Source: Ruminococcus sp. FC2018
GTDB taxonomy: Bacteria; Bacillota; Clostridia; Oscillospirales; Ruminococcaceae
Assembly: GCF_000621805.1 (NCBI RefSeq)
Contig: NZ_JHXH01000005.1
Location: 62,001 to 126,000 of the forward strand
DNA length: 64,000 bases
Direction: 5' to 3'
The first letter of the stretch is position 1, and each line of letters opens with the position of its first letter. This document shows positions 17,105-25,910 of this stretch, piece by piece. The notes under the pieces are model-generated. The model had not been told where the DNA came from. It saw only the letters and a list, made by a program, of their open reading frames with translations, and searched no databases. The translations under genes and the position numbers were made by a program.

Positions 17105-19191
17105 TGAGATGCAGCGTTTTACATGAAAGCAAGGGGCGTATAAGGGTCCACATTATGCGCCCTTATATGACTATGCACCAGGCAGATATCCTTGAATACT
17201 ATCTGCGTGCAAAGCCGTTTGTAAAGTCGGTTAAGGTGTACGACAGAACAGGCGATGCGGTGATCTGTTACAGCGGCAAAAGACAGGCTGTGACAACTGC
17301 GCTTGCAAAGTTTTCTTATGAGGACAAGGATGCCATAGCACTCGTTCCTGAGCACACAGGCAGGGAGCTCGACAGGGAGTTTGAGAACAAGCTTATAAAT
17401 GCCATAGCCCTGCGTTACGCAAGAAGTTTGCTGCTGCCTGCACCCATAAGGTTTGCGGTGAGTATCTTTCACTCACTTAAATATATCAAAGAGGCTTTGC
17501 GTTCACTTTCAAAGGGAAGGCTGGAAGTAAGTGTACTGGATGCAACGGCGATAACCGTTTCGCTTTTGCGGCGTGAACAAAAGACAGCCGCTTCGGTCAT
17601 GTTCATGCTGGGTGTAGGCGAGATGCTGGAAGACTGGACACGCAAGAAGTCGGTGGACGAGCTTGCAAGCGTGATGTCGCTGGGCGTTGACAAGGTGTGG
17701 CTTCACAGCGAAAACGGCGACACCCTTGTGCCTGTAAGCGACGTAAATAAAGGCGATGAGCTGGTAGTCCGCACGGGCAGCATGATACCGCTTGACAGTA
17801 TCGTTGTGTCGGGCGAGGCTGCGATAAACCAGTCGTCACTGACGGGGGAGAGCTTGCCTGTCCACAAATCCGAAGGCAGCTATGTTTATGCAGGTACGGT
17901 GGTTGAGGACGGCAGCCTTGTTATAAAAGTCGATAAGATCTCCGGCAGCGGAAAGTACGACAGGATAGTTAAGATGATCGAGGAGTCCGAAAAGCTGAAA
18001 TCGGCTGCCGAGAGCAAAGCCTCAACGCTTGCGGACAGGCTTGTGCCTTATTGTCTCGGCGCAACGGTGCTGACGTATCTTCTCACACGAAATGCCATGA
18101 AGGCTATGTCCATCCTGATGGTGGATTTTTCCTGTGCGCTGAAGCTGGCAATGCCGATATCGGTCATAAGCGCAATGCGTGAGTGCACCGCAAAGGGCAT
18201 TACAGTAAAGGGCGGAAAGTTCCTTGAAGCCGTGGCACAGGCGGATACCATAGTGTTTGACAAAACCGGCACGCTGACACACTCCTCGCCGAGGGTGGCA
18301 AAAATAATAACCTTCGGCGGAAATGACGAAAACGAAATGCTGCGTCTTGCAGCTTGTCTGGAGGAGCATTATCCCCACTCCATTGCAAACGCAGTCGTTG
18401 AGGAAGCAAAGCAGAGAGGTCTTGACCATGAGGAAAGGCATTCCACCGTGGAGTATGTTGTCGCACACGGTATCTCAAGCACGGTGGACGGTGAAAGGGC
18501 GGTCATCGGAAGCTATCATTTTATTTTTGAGGACGAAAACTGTACTGTACCCAAGGACGAGCAGGACATGTTTGACAGCCTTCCGACACAGTATTCGCAT
18601 CTGTTCCTTGCAGTAGGAGGCGTCCTTGCGGCTGTGATCTGTATTGAGGATCCGTTAAGAGATGAGGCTGTACAGGTGATACAAGAGCTGCATACACTGG
18701 GCTTTGAAAAGGTCGTGATGATGACAGGCGACAGCGAACGCACCGCACGCTCGGTCGCAGCAGCAGTGGGCGTAGACGATTTCTATTATGAGGTTCTCCC
18801 CGAGGACAAGGCAAGCTTCATCAAAACGGAACGTCAGAAGGGCTGCAAGGTCATAATGATAGGCGACGGAGTGAACGATTCACCCGCACTTTCGGAGGCT
18901 GACGCAGGCATAGCCATAAGCACAGGTGCAGCTATCGCAAAGGAAATAGCGGACATAACCATTTCCGCACAGGATCTGTACTGCCTTGTGACACTGCGTA
19001 AGATCAGCGAGGGAATGATGAAGCGGATCGGCAGGAATTATCGCAGTATCATCGGATTCAATGCAGGGCTTATGCTGCTGGGTGCAAGCGGGATAATAAC
19101 CCCTTCGATGTCAGCACTTTTGCACAATTCATCCACAGTAGCCATTGCACTTGCAAGTATGCGCAATTATCTTGAGGACAATGCACAATGA
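17104..19191 (+). CDS. Heavy-metal-type P-type ATPase with an atypical metal-site motif
   Basis: 695 residues. A degenerate metal-binding-like N-terminus lacks CxxC. The actuator motif LTGES is near 246, the phosphorylation motif DKTGTLT near 386, TGD near 540 and GDGVNDSPAL near 590. It would pump a cation or heme-like ligand out of the cytosol. The helix that normally carries CPC, SPC or CPH reads DFSCALKLAMP, so the usual proline is replaced by serine (FSC) and the glycine after Leu by lysine; the substrate is therefore uncertain. Translationally coupled to the small protein upstream, and possibly controlled by the GTTAG-N6-CTAAC operator. Confidence 0.92.
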   Translation: MRCSVLHESKGRIRVHIMRPYMTMHQADILEYYLRAKPFVKSVKVYDRTGDAVICYSGKRQAVTTALAKFSYEDKDAIALVPEHTGRELDREFENKLINAIALRYARSLLLPAPIRFAVSIFHSLKYIKEALRSLSKGRLEVSVLDATAITVSLLRREQKTAASVMFMLGVGEMLEDWTRKKSVDELASVMSLGVDKVWLHSENGDTLVPVSDVNKGDELVVRTGSMIPLDSIVVSGEAAINQSSLTGESLPVHKSEGSYVYAGTVVEDGSLVIKVDKISGSGKYDRIVKMIEESEKLKSAAESKASTLADRLVPYCLGATVLTYLLTRNAMKAMSILMVDFSCALKLAMPISVISAMRECTAKGITVKGGKFLEAVAQADTIVFDKTGTLTHSSPRVAKIITFGGNDENEMLRLAACLEEHYPHSIANAVVEEAKQRGLDHEERHSTVEYVVAHGISSTVDGERAVIGSYHFIFEDENCTVPKDEQDMFDSLPTQYSHLFLAVGGVLAAVICIEDPLRDEAVQVIQELHTLGFEKVVMMTGDSERTARSVAAAVGVDDFYYEVLPEDKASFIKTERQKGCKVIMIGDGVNDSPALSEADAGIAISTGAAIAKEIADITISAQDLYCLVTLRKISEGMMKRIGRNYRSIIGFNAGLMLLGASGIITPSMSALLHNSSTVAIALASMRNYLEDNAQ

Positions 19192-19232
19192 ACGGTGAAA
19201 GCTGTCAGAAAAACTAAAAAGCTTAAATTGAA

Positions 19233-19267
19233 AAGGGGACTGTATGTTAACACAGCAGTCTCCTTTT
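19233..19267 (+). terminator. Terminator of the metal ATPase operon
   Basis: AAGGGGACTG (19233-19242) pairs with CAGTCTCCTT (19256-19265) with one G-U pair, followed by T residues. Confidence 0.85.
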
Positions 19268-19370
19268 TGATCGTCTGAAAGTGCCCTGGGGAATGGATAT
19301 GTTTTCGTATTCCATGACGATACGGGCGAGTGCATAGACAGGATAAGGATTTGATAGGAACAATTAAAAG

Positions 19371-19415
19371 AGAGGCTTATCACGACCGCAAATCAGACGT
19401 GAGGGCCTCTTTTTA
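19371..19415. terminator. Second hairpin with T-run, possibly bidirectional
   Basis: AGAGGC (19371-19376) pairs with GCCTCT (19405-19410), with an inner TCACG/CGTGA stem, and T-runs on both strands. No gene is seen between 19268 and 19370. Confidence 0.55.
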
Positions 19416-19485
19416 TGTCTTTATTACTCTGCAGCAAGAGCCGTTCACAAGAGATCCGGTGCCGGTAAAAAAGTCTTACTTTTTT

Positions 19486-19526
19486 GCACCCAACGTTGCA
19501 CAGCAAGGGTATTACTTATGAAAGCG
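19486..19526 (+). promoter_or_regulatory. ECF-like bipartite promoter element, copy upstream of effector B
   Basis: GCACCC (19486-19491), 15 bases, then GGGTATTAC (19507-19515) and TTATGAAAGCG, preceded by a T-run. The extension after the second box is almost identical to that of the copy at 1831. Start codon 19571 lies about 50 bases downstream. Confidence 0.75.
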
Positions 19527-19570
19527 GTCGGAAAGACAAAAACCAAAAGTTTGAATTGGAGGAAAAGACA

Positions 19571-21739
19571 ATGCCAAGAGGAGCAGATTACGAGAAAAAA
19601 AGAAGAGAAGTAGAAAATGTACTGGACGAAATGGAAAACAGAAAAGATATCGTATCCATCGTTGCATATATGAAGCAGGTACTTATAGAAGAAACCAACA
19701 ATGCTGAGTTTGACGAGGAGAACGCCCCGAAATACGATGCGATCGTTAATTTTATCGGAAGAACTCTGGAAGCGGCTGTTGAAGAGGGCGGCGAAAATGT
19801 AGACTATTTTAAGCAATTTATCCACGAGGTCAACAAACAGGTGGGTGAGGCTGTATATCAGGCGGACGATTGTCTTGAAGACATCGAGGAGCAGATCAGA
19901 AAAGGCGAGATGGAGGATGCGGAATTTTTTGCCGATGACCCCCAAAAGACTGAAGAGCTTGCCAGAGCAATACTTCTTTCAAGAACGGATATAGGTAAAG
20001 ATATAAGCGGAGCCATGGGAATAATGGCGGTCTTCGGAACTGTTTATACTAATCAGGCAATGAATAAAGAAGACGCAAATATGATCAGCGAAATAATCCA
20101 GGGCAAGGCAGAGGGCAATAATATCATCACATATCCTGCATCCTACGAAGCTAAAAAGGTGCTCAGGAGCAAGCCGGGAATGACTGAAGAAAAGATCGAT
20201 AAGCTCATGAAGCTTGCAATATCATCCGGCGAATTCTATAATAGTGGATATGCAATCAAAAAACGTATTCATCCCGCAGACGACAACGGAAAGATCTTTG
20301 ATTCTATTTCCAATGATAGAATAAAGTGCAGTACGCTTAACCAGAAGCAGCTTGCAGAGGAAAAGCTGAAGCTTGAAAATGAATCAGCAAATATCAACCC
20401 CAACCTTTCCAAGGAAAGATACGACGGAGAAGAGCTGGTAATCAACAGAAAGATCAAGGAGGTAGAGCTGGCACAGAAGCATCGTGCTTTGGATGAACAG
20501 TTCCCGGAGGATATAAAGGATATTTCCTCAATGAAGGCACAGCTGTTTAGCGGTGTTGAGAAAAAGGGTAAGCTCAAAGCCTTTGAGATGAAGATAAACG
20601 ATATTAAAAAAGCGACTAAGGCGGCTGCCGAGCATCTTGCCAGAGACAGACAGGAAAGAGGCACGCTCGACCCTAAGAGCCATGCACAGTATCTGAAATT
20701 GTGCGAGGCTACCGCTGAGTTCGCTGCTCTTGACCCATCCAAGCACACTTTCTCGGAGATCACCCGCAAGCTCAGAGAGCTGAAGGAAGCTTCCGACAGT
20801 TATTATAATTCACACAAGAGAGGAATACTCGGAACAGGTTACAAGTTCGTTAAAGGCGCTGAACGTCAGATCTCCGCAAAAATTATAAAAATGTCGCTGG
20901 ATGAAAGCTTTGACAGCATCATAAAGCTGAACGACGAATTAGCAGGGTCGTTTTACGATAACCAGAAACTGGAGGAATGCTTTGAGAATCTGAAACGTGA
21001 CCAGACCATCTGCCGCAAGGGTATCAAACGTCTGGAGGAAAAGCTTGGTAAGAAGGCAGCACTTGCTGCTGAAAAGAAGCCTTCTGAGGTGAAAGCAAAC
21101 GAAACAATGAGCGGAGTTGTTGAGATCGACATTTCTGAAGCTGATGTACCCGGGATCGAGGATGCAGAGCCTGAGATCCGGACCAGACCACGCAGCAATA
21201 CGATCTATAAGTCAAACAATTCTGCAAAGGCAGAGGATGATTTAAAGATAAAGGTGGGAAGGATCAGCGTAACCAGAGCAGATGTATCTCCCGAGATAAA
21301 GACCAAGTCGTATACCATTTCTTCCTCGCAGAAAGCTATCAGGAATATCATGGAAAGCTCCGGCGAGATCAATGCTGAAACAAAAGCAGCAGTCGGAACA
21401 TACATGGCACAGATCATTGCTACCTGCATCGTAAGAGATAAGGAAAAAACCATCAGTACAAGTGAATCACAGGCAAAGATTGACAAGACCTTTGCTGCTG
21501 TTGAGAAAAGCCAGCCGTTTAAGAATATGATGGCAAAGGCAAACACAGATGAGGGCTTCAGGAAGCTGGTAGATAAGGCACTTACCAGAAAGCCGAATGA
21601 GCTTATGGTAGAGTATGCTGCGGAATATGCCAAGTATAAGGAGCAGAAGAAGTTTGCCAAGGGTAAAAATGGCGAGAAACTGGAGCGCACAGAGCAGATC
21701 AAGTCAACAGATAACCTCAAAAATAAAAGCATGAAATAA
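19571..21739 (+). CDS. Candidate effector B: long charged coiled-coil protein
   Basis: 722 residues from ATG 19571, chosen because GGAGG lies 9 bases upstream; longer readings would cross the promoter element. No signal peptide or membrane helix. It is rich in Lys, Glu and Ala and largely helical. Around residues 100-135 the stretch EEQIRKGEMEDAEFFADDPQ parallels EDKIRKGEIPNAYMIADEP of the protein at 22527. A second shared block is QKHRAL versus QKHRGL, and both have a C-terminal block ending TDEGFRKLVDKAL or TEEGYNALVNDL. So B and C are distant homologs. Family unknown. A candidate substrate of the neighbouring T4SS-like system by location and promoter. Confidence 0.85.
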   Translation: MPRGADYEKKRREVENVLDEMENRKDIVSIVAYMKQVLIEETNNAEFDEENAPKYDAIVNFIGRTLEAAVEEGGENVDYFKQFIHEVNKQVGEAVYQADDCLEDIEEQIRKGEMEDAEFFADDPQKTEELARAILLSRTDIGKDISGAMGIMAVFGTVYTNQAMNKEDANMISEIIQGKAEGNNIITYPASYEAKKVLRSKPGMTEEKIDKLMKLAISSGEFYNSGYAIKKRIHPADDNGKIFDSISNDRIKCSTLNQKQLAEEKLKLENESANINPNLSKERYDGEELVINRKIKEVELAQKHRALDEQFPEDIKDISSMKAQLFSGVEKKGKLKAFEMKINDIKKATKAAAEHLARDRQERGTLDPKSHAQYLKLCEATAEFAALDPSKHTFSEITRKLRELKEASDSYYNSHKRGILGTGYKFVKGAERQISAKIIKMSLDESFDSIIKLNDELAGSFYDNQKLEECFENLKRDQTICRKGIKRLEEKLGKKAALAAEKKPSEVKANETMSGVVEIDISEADVPGIEDAEPEIRTRPRSNTIYKSNNSAKAEDDLKIKVGRISVTRADVSPEIKTKSYTISSSQKAIRNIMESSGEINAETKAAVGTYMAQIIATCIVRDKEKTISTSESQAKIDKTFAAVEKSQPFKNMMAKANTDEGFRKLVDKALTRKPNELMVEYAAEYAKYKEQKKFAKGKNGEKLERTEQIKSTDNLKNKSMK

Positions 21740-21760
21740 GCTTTGCGGAAGGGAAAGACT

Positions 21761-21988
21761 ATGAACGAAGTAAGGATAGAAGCGGCTTTGAAATCGCTGG
21801 GGAAGAATACTCCCCACGCCCCTGAAAGCACCGTGGATAATATGGTAAAGACAGTCAGTGCGCTGAATGCAGCAAGGAATAAGCGGGCAGCACAAAGCGC
21901 ACCAACTGCCCGGACAGAGGTTCACACAGACAGGGAAATGTCTGCAAGCAAGATGCCAAAAGCACCGTCTGCCGGTATGAACAAATAA
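21761..21988 (+). CDS. Small protein encoded behind effector B
   Basis: 75 residues (starts MNEVRIEAAL). ATG 21761 has GGAAGGGA upstream. Charged at the start and Ala/Pro/Lys-rich toward the end, with no membrane segment or recognised domain. It begins 22 bases after effector B and ends just before a terminator, so the two are one transcript. A role as chaperone, partner or second substrate of the same system is conceivable, but nothing in the sequence shows it. Confidence 0.65.
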   Translation: MNEVRIEAALKSLGKNTPHAPESTVDNMVKTVSALNAARNKRAAQSAPTARTEVHTDREMSASKMPKAPSAGMNK

Positions 21989-22001
21989 GTCGAAATTACA
22001 A

Positions 22002-22038
22002 ACAACGCCTCGGATCAGCTTTGGGGCGTTGTGTTTTT
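22002..22038 (+). terminator. Terminator of the effector B unit
   Basis: ACAACGCC pairs with GGCGTTGT around a 15-base loop, followed by GTTTTTG. Confidence 0.85.
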
Positions 22039-22478
22039 GTGTTATAAAGCCTTCTTTCGCTTTTGGAGTTCATGTTTTATTATTTCTGTTGCTTTTATGT
22101 ACAATACACTGCCGCTTGCAAACTGCTTACAGATTTTAAGCGAGATCATTAAGCAATATTCGGACAGATCGAAATGCTCTGCTCCAATATACTCCTTTTC
22201 GTGTTTTCATGGGCTGCATAATTGACGGAGACTTTGATATATTATGATATATGATATGATCGAGCTGCCAATATAGGGATAGATCCCGTCGGTCTTGGCA
22301 CAGAGTCAGACGCTATCCGCAGACAGGCAGATACATATACAGCCGGCCGTGGCTAACTTGCTGCAGGTTACACTAACGTTTTCAGAAGAACTGTGAGGCA
22401 CTGAATATATCAGGAGCAAAAGCGTTCATACAAACGGGTACGGGCACTTTGTTATATCTGCCGCCGGGGGATCTGAGC
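22039..22478. other. Intergenic stretch with possible gene remnants
   Basis: No convincing gene. Between about 22280 and 22360 a short reading (GIDPVGLGTESDAIRRQ) and between about 22388 and 22529 another in a different frame (GAKAFIQTGTGTLLYLPPG) look protein-like but have no start, no ribosome site and several frame breaks. They may be debris of a degraded gene of unknown kind. No repeats or RNA genes recognised. Confidence 0.3.
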
Positions 22479-22512
22479 GAAAAAAATGACTGCGAGGATA
22501 TCGCAGTCATTT
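22479..22512 (-). terminator. Terminator of effector C
   Basis: ATGACTGCGA pairs with TCGCAGTCAT, followed on the minus strand by a run of at least six T; 15 bases past the effector C stop. Confidence 0.9.
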
Positions 22513-22526
22513 GGCTTTACGGTGGA

Positions 22527-24683
22527 TTATTTTAACATGATCGTGTTTTTGCCAACTGTCTTGGCAGGACCTTCTTCTGTAGCTCCATTCCGATCTTTAA
22601 GGCTCTTCTCCCGGGAAAGGTTCACAAGGAACTTGTCAGCAAGCTTTGCAGCTCCTGCCTTGTCCTGGAGAAATACGTCCAGATCCTTTTTGTTTCTGAT
22701 GCTGCCGGCAGCTTTTATGAAAGATCTGCTTGTCGTCAGATCGTTTACGAGGGCATTGTAGCCCTCCTCGGTCTTTGATATCTTGACTGCAAGGGCGTTT
22801 GCGTTGCCTGTTTTCAGGAGATGATTTGTAACGATAACGGCAAGTCCCTTGTGAAGCTCCTTTTTTCCCTCGCTGGAGATCACACGCTCAGCGTCCATTT
22901 TAGAAAGCCTGGTTCTCTCAGCTTCGGTCTGCTGGTTTGAAAATCCGATGATAGCCTGCGCACTTTCGATGCGGATCAGCTTTTCAACCTCAGGCTTCAG
23001 CACTTTGCCAAGATTGACCGTGTAGTCACGAATGTTGTGCATGGTCGTTTTAAGGCTTTCTATCATTTCCTTACGAGCGGTCTTGCCGTCTGATGTATCG
23101 GTAGCAGAGGGCTTGTTCGCATTTTCATAGTCCTTGCAGGAATCCAGCTTTTGGATAACCTTTCTTGAATGCTCTTCAAGCTCCATAGCGACCTTTCTGG
23201 CAGTTTTGATGTCATTTCTAAGCGTGGCATTTTCAAGTCTGCGGCAAAGTCGCTGGCTGTTGTCGGTAAGGTCGAACAGATCTGCATATGCATCGGAGCT
23301 TACGGCGTTTTTGCCCACACTTATTCTGAGCTTTTCTGCGGTTTTATCTATCTCGTTTGCAAAGCCGCTCTTGACGTTGTTGATCGGGATGATCGACAGA
23401 CCTCTGTGTTTCTGCTCTGCGTGGATTAACTTCAGCTCTTTTTCAAACTCCGATGTGATCTCGTTTTTTGCAGAATTCTTTTTAATGTATTCTTCGTTGA
23501 ATTTGCAAAGCTGTATTGCTTGCCGTGAAATATCCAGTCTGTCCTTGCCATAGCCCCAGTTGGACTGGAACAGGTGGGCAGCACCGCTGTGCTCACGCTC
23601 GTAGTTTGCGGCTGCTTCCATCAGCTTGTCGGTCGCATCTTTAAGCACAAACTTGTCATAGTGGTCTGAATTAACTACGCTGCCGTCGGGAAGTGTCACC
23701 TTAAACTCTTTTGTTCCGATCTTGCAGTAATTTTCCAATGCCTCATGCAGCTGTCTGTAGGAATCGGAATTGGTGTCTATGGGATTGCCTTCATCGTCCA
23801 GCTGGGGTTCTCCGGGCTTGCGTGCGGCTTCAAGCTTTGCGAGCATCTTTTTGGCGTTTTTAACGCTCTGCTTAATATCCTTGACAAATCTTCTTGATTC
23901 CTCGATCTTTTTTGTGAGCTCCTGTGCTCTGTCGTAAAGCTGATCCGGAGTCTTTCCCTGGATCTGGGTGATAAGGGGATCGACCCATTCAAAGATGTCT
24001 TCTCCTTCTTTGAAATTCTGCTTAGGTCTCAGACCTGTTTTTGCGTCATTTGGATCGTGCTCGCTTGTGAGCTGGATAAGTTCGTACATTTTCTCGACGG
24101 CGATGCCCTTTTCTTTGGCACTATCCGCCAGGAACTGGTCCTGCATTGTGTTCAGCGCATCTTCCATTTCCTGACCGTCCAGATTAGCGTTGTTGAAACC
24201 AAAGCACTGTCTCAGAGATATAGCGATAAAGGGCAGGCAGTCTATGTCGGTCCCGTACTGTGCTGCTACAAGATCGTGAGCAAGCTGGGTGACACGCTTT
24301 GGTTCATCGGCGATCATATAAGCGTTGGGGATCTCTCCCTTTCTGATCTTATCCTCCCAGTATCTGAGCTTTTGGTCGTATTCCAGTGCAAATTCTGCAC
24401 GATAGTTCCAAAAATGCTTCCACACGCCGACAAGAAAGTCTTTGTTTTCTGCAAGAAATTCATTGTTATTTGCCTTATCTTTTACAGATAGGGTATTGAG
24501 ATATTCCTCTGCTTGTTTGATCTTACTGTTGTCGTGTTCCTCGCTTTTGAACTGCTCTTTATAAAGATCAATAAAGATCTGGGCAACGCCCTGAGGCAAA
24601 TTGTGTTCTTTATAGTATCTGAGCTTTTCGGTAATGGAAAATTCCTTTATTTCTTCCGGCTCCTGAATAAGTAAATCAGGCAT
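22527..24683 (-). CDS. Candidate effector C: long charged coiled-coil protein, homolog of B
   Basis: 718 residues. ATG 24683 follows AGGAGG. No signal peptide or membrane span. Lys/Glu/Asp-rich and mostly helical. Shared blocks with effector B: IRKGE...A..IADEP followed by LA near residue 110-130, QKHRGL near 430, and a C-terminal block TEEGYNALVNDL. It is transcribed toward B, and its promoter region is shared back to back with the ECF sigma gene. The shared promoter element and location beside the T4SS-like operon suggest a secreted substrate or an intracellular partner; family unknown. Confidence 0.85.
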   Translation of the reverse strand: MPDLLIQEPEEIKEFSITEKLRYYKEHNLPQGVAQIFIDLYKEQFKSEEHDNSKIKQAEEYLNTLSVKDKANNNEFLAENKDFLVGVWKHFWNYRAEFALEYDQKLRYWEDKIRKGEIPNAYMIADEPKRVTQLAHDLVAAQYGTDIDCLPFIAISLRQCFGFNNANLDGQEMEDALNTMQDQFLADSAKEKGIAVEKMYELIQLTSEHDPNDAKTGLRPKQNFKEGEDIFEWVDPLITQIQGKTPDQLYDRAQELTKKIEESRRFVKDIKQSVKNAKKMLAKLEAARKPGEPQLDDEGNPIDTNSDSYRQLHEALENYCKIGTKEFKVTLPDGSVVNSDHYDKFVLKDATDKLMEAAANYEREHSGAAHLFQSNWGYGKDRLDISRQAIQLCKFNEEYIKKNSAKNEITSEFEKELKLIHAEQKHRGLSIIPINNVKSGFANEIDKTAEKLRISVGKNAVSSDAYADLFDLTDNSQRLCRRLENATLRNDIKTARKVAMELEEHSRKVIQKLDSCKDYENANKPSATDTSDGKTARKEMIESLKTTMHNIRDYTVNLGKVLKPEVEKLIRIESAQAIIGFSNQQTEAERTRLSKMDAERVISSEGKKELHKGLAVIVTNHLLKTGNANALAVKISKTEEGYNALVNDLTTSRSFIKAAGSIRNKKDLDVFLQDKAGAAKLADKFLVNLSREKSLKDRNGATEEGPAKTVGKNTIMLK

Positions 24684-24706
24684 ATGAACGACCTCCTTTG
24701 TTCCTT

Positions 24707-24742
24707 ATGTAAGTAATACCCGCTGCAGGCAGATAAGGGTGC
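24707..24742 (-). promoter_or_regulatory. ECF-like bipartite promoter element, copy upstream of effector C
   Basis: On the minus strand GCACCC (24742-24737), 15 bases, GGGTATTAC (24721-24713), then TTACAT. About 30 bases upstream of the start at 24683. Confidence 0.75.
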
Positions 24743-24790
24743 AGGGGGAAAATAATTTTGTAGTTTTGTGTAAAATGCGCTTGTACCAGA

Positions 24791-24819
24791 TTGGTAAATG
24801 ACTTTTTTTATTTTATAAT
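24791..24819 (+). promoter_or_regulatory. Sigma-A-like promoter upstream of the ECF sigma gene
   Basis: TTGGTA (24791-24796), a 17-base spacer and TATAAT (24814-24819). It would give basal transcription with a leader of about 65 bases. Confidence 0.6.
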
Positions 24820-24862
24820 GTATAATTAAGGTGTATAAGCTGGCGGCAGAATGTTTTTTGCT

Positions 24863-24894
24863 GCACCCAAACTAAAAAAAGCAGGGTATTACTT
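24863..24894 (+). promoter_or_regulatory. ECF-like bipartite promoter element at the ECF sigma gene itself
   Basis: GCACCC (24863-24868), 15 bases and GGGTATTAC (24884-24892), running directly into TTATGAATG. The annotated ATG (24895) falls where the transcript would begin. On the longer sigma-A transcript the AGGG of the second box could serve as ribosome binding site. Confidence 0.65.
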
Positions 24895-25371
24895 ATGAAT
24901 GACGAAGAAATGGTCAAGACCTACAGTGACATGATCTACGGCGTAGCTATGCGCTATGTCCGCAACAGAACCGACGCAGATGACGTCTATTCCGATGTGT
25001 TTTATCGCTATTTCAGGCGTCAGCGCAGCTTTGACAGCGAGGAACACCGCAAGGCGTGGCTTTTGCGTGTCACGGTCAATGCTTCCAAGGAGTTTCTCAT
25101 GAAGCGAAAGTACACCGAGGAGATCAATGACGATATGTTCGGTGACGAACCTCTTTCTGCGGCATGGGATACAAGCGTGGAGGATATGCTTGCAGTAAAA
25201 GAGGCTCTCAGGCAGCTGGATGATGATTTCAGAGAGATAATAGAACTGTATTATTTCAACGAGCTGTCCACCGCCGAGATCGCACAGATGCTGCAAAAGT
25301 CCGTTAATACCGTGAAATCACAGCTGCTGCGTGGGCGGGAAAAACTTAAAGTCTTGCTTGCCGGGGCGTAA
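24895..25371 (+). CDS. ECF-type RNA polymerase sigma factor
   Basis: 158 residues. Region 2 is seen in DMIYGVAMRYVRNRTDADDVYSDVF (about 12-37) and region 4 in LDDDFREIIELYYFNELSTAEIAQML followed by NTVKSQLLRGREKL (about 105-150); no region 1 or 3, as expected for ECF factors. It would direct RNA polymerase to a special promoter class, very likely the GCAMCC-N15-GGGTATTAC element found before itself and effectors A-C (inference). No anti-sigma gene follows. The ATG at 24895 is embedded in that element; ATG 24910 (codon 6) is an alternative start. The secretion operon begins about 110 bases downstream on the same strand. Confidence 0.93.
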   Translation: MNDEEMVKTYSDMIYGVAMRYVRNRTDADDVYSDVFYRYFRRQRSFDSEEHRKAWLLRVTVNASKEFLMKRKYTEEINDDMFGDEPLSAAWDTSVEDMLAVKEALRQLDDDFREIIELYYFNELSTAEIAQMLQKSVNTVKSQLLRGREKLKVLLAGA

Positions 25372-25483
25372 CGACCCTTTTGTGCAGGCACAATTTCCGA
25401 CAGTCATAATAATCAGCCTTTGCGTGCCGCGGATCACGGCAGCGGAGAAAGTAAGAAAACAATATTATATGGAGGTTTTTACA

Positions 25484-25876
25484 ATGAAAAATACCGTAAA
25501 GAAGAAGACAATGTTTCTGGCAGCCAGAGTTATGGGAGCAATGACTGCGTGCTCAACAATGATGATCACAGCCTTTGCTGCTAAAGATGATTCATCAGAG
25601 GCTTCACTTAACGATGTTACGACCCCGATCATCGACCTGCTCAAAAATGTATTGAACGTACTTATCCCGCTTGTTGCAGCTGTGGGAGCAATATTCTGCG
25701 TAAGCCTGGGTCTGAAGTATTCAAAGGCTGAGGAGCCACAGGAGCGTGAGAAGGCAAAGCAGCACCTCAAGAGTGCTATCATCGGCTTTGTTCTTATCTT
25801 TGTGCTTATCGTTGCACTGCGTATCGCAACACCTATCTTCACAGACTGGATGAATAAAAATTCAGGGAAAAAATGA
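25484..25876 (+). CDS. VirB2/TrbC-like pilin subunit (Maff2-like small membrane protein)
   Basis: 130 residues. ATG 25484 follows GGAGG. Basic N-terminus and signal-like segment ending near AFA (about residue 32), then two membrane helices (about 48-75 and 95-118) joined by a short charged loop, the VirB2/TrbC plan also seen in Maff2-family proteins of Gram-positive conjugative elements. It would form the pilus or channel subunit. First gene of the T4SS-like operon. Confidence 0.75.
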   Translation: MKNTVKKKTMFLAARVMGAMTACSTMMITAFAAKDDSSEASLNDVTTPIIDLLKNVLNVLIPLVAAVGAIFCVSLGLKYSKAEEPQEREKAKQHLKSAIIGFVLIFVLIVALRIATPIFTDWMNKNSGKK

Positions 25877-25910
25877 TAATTGTCTTAAGATCTGCTTAAG
25901 GATGGTCTGA

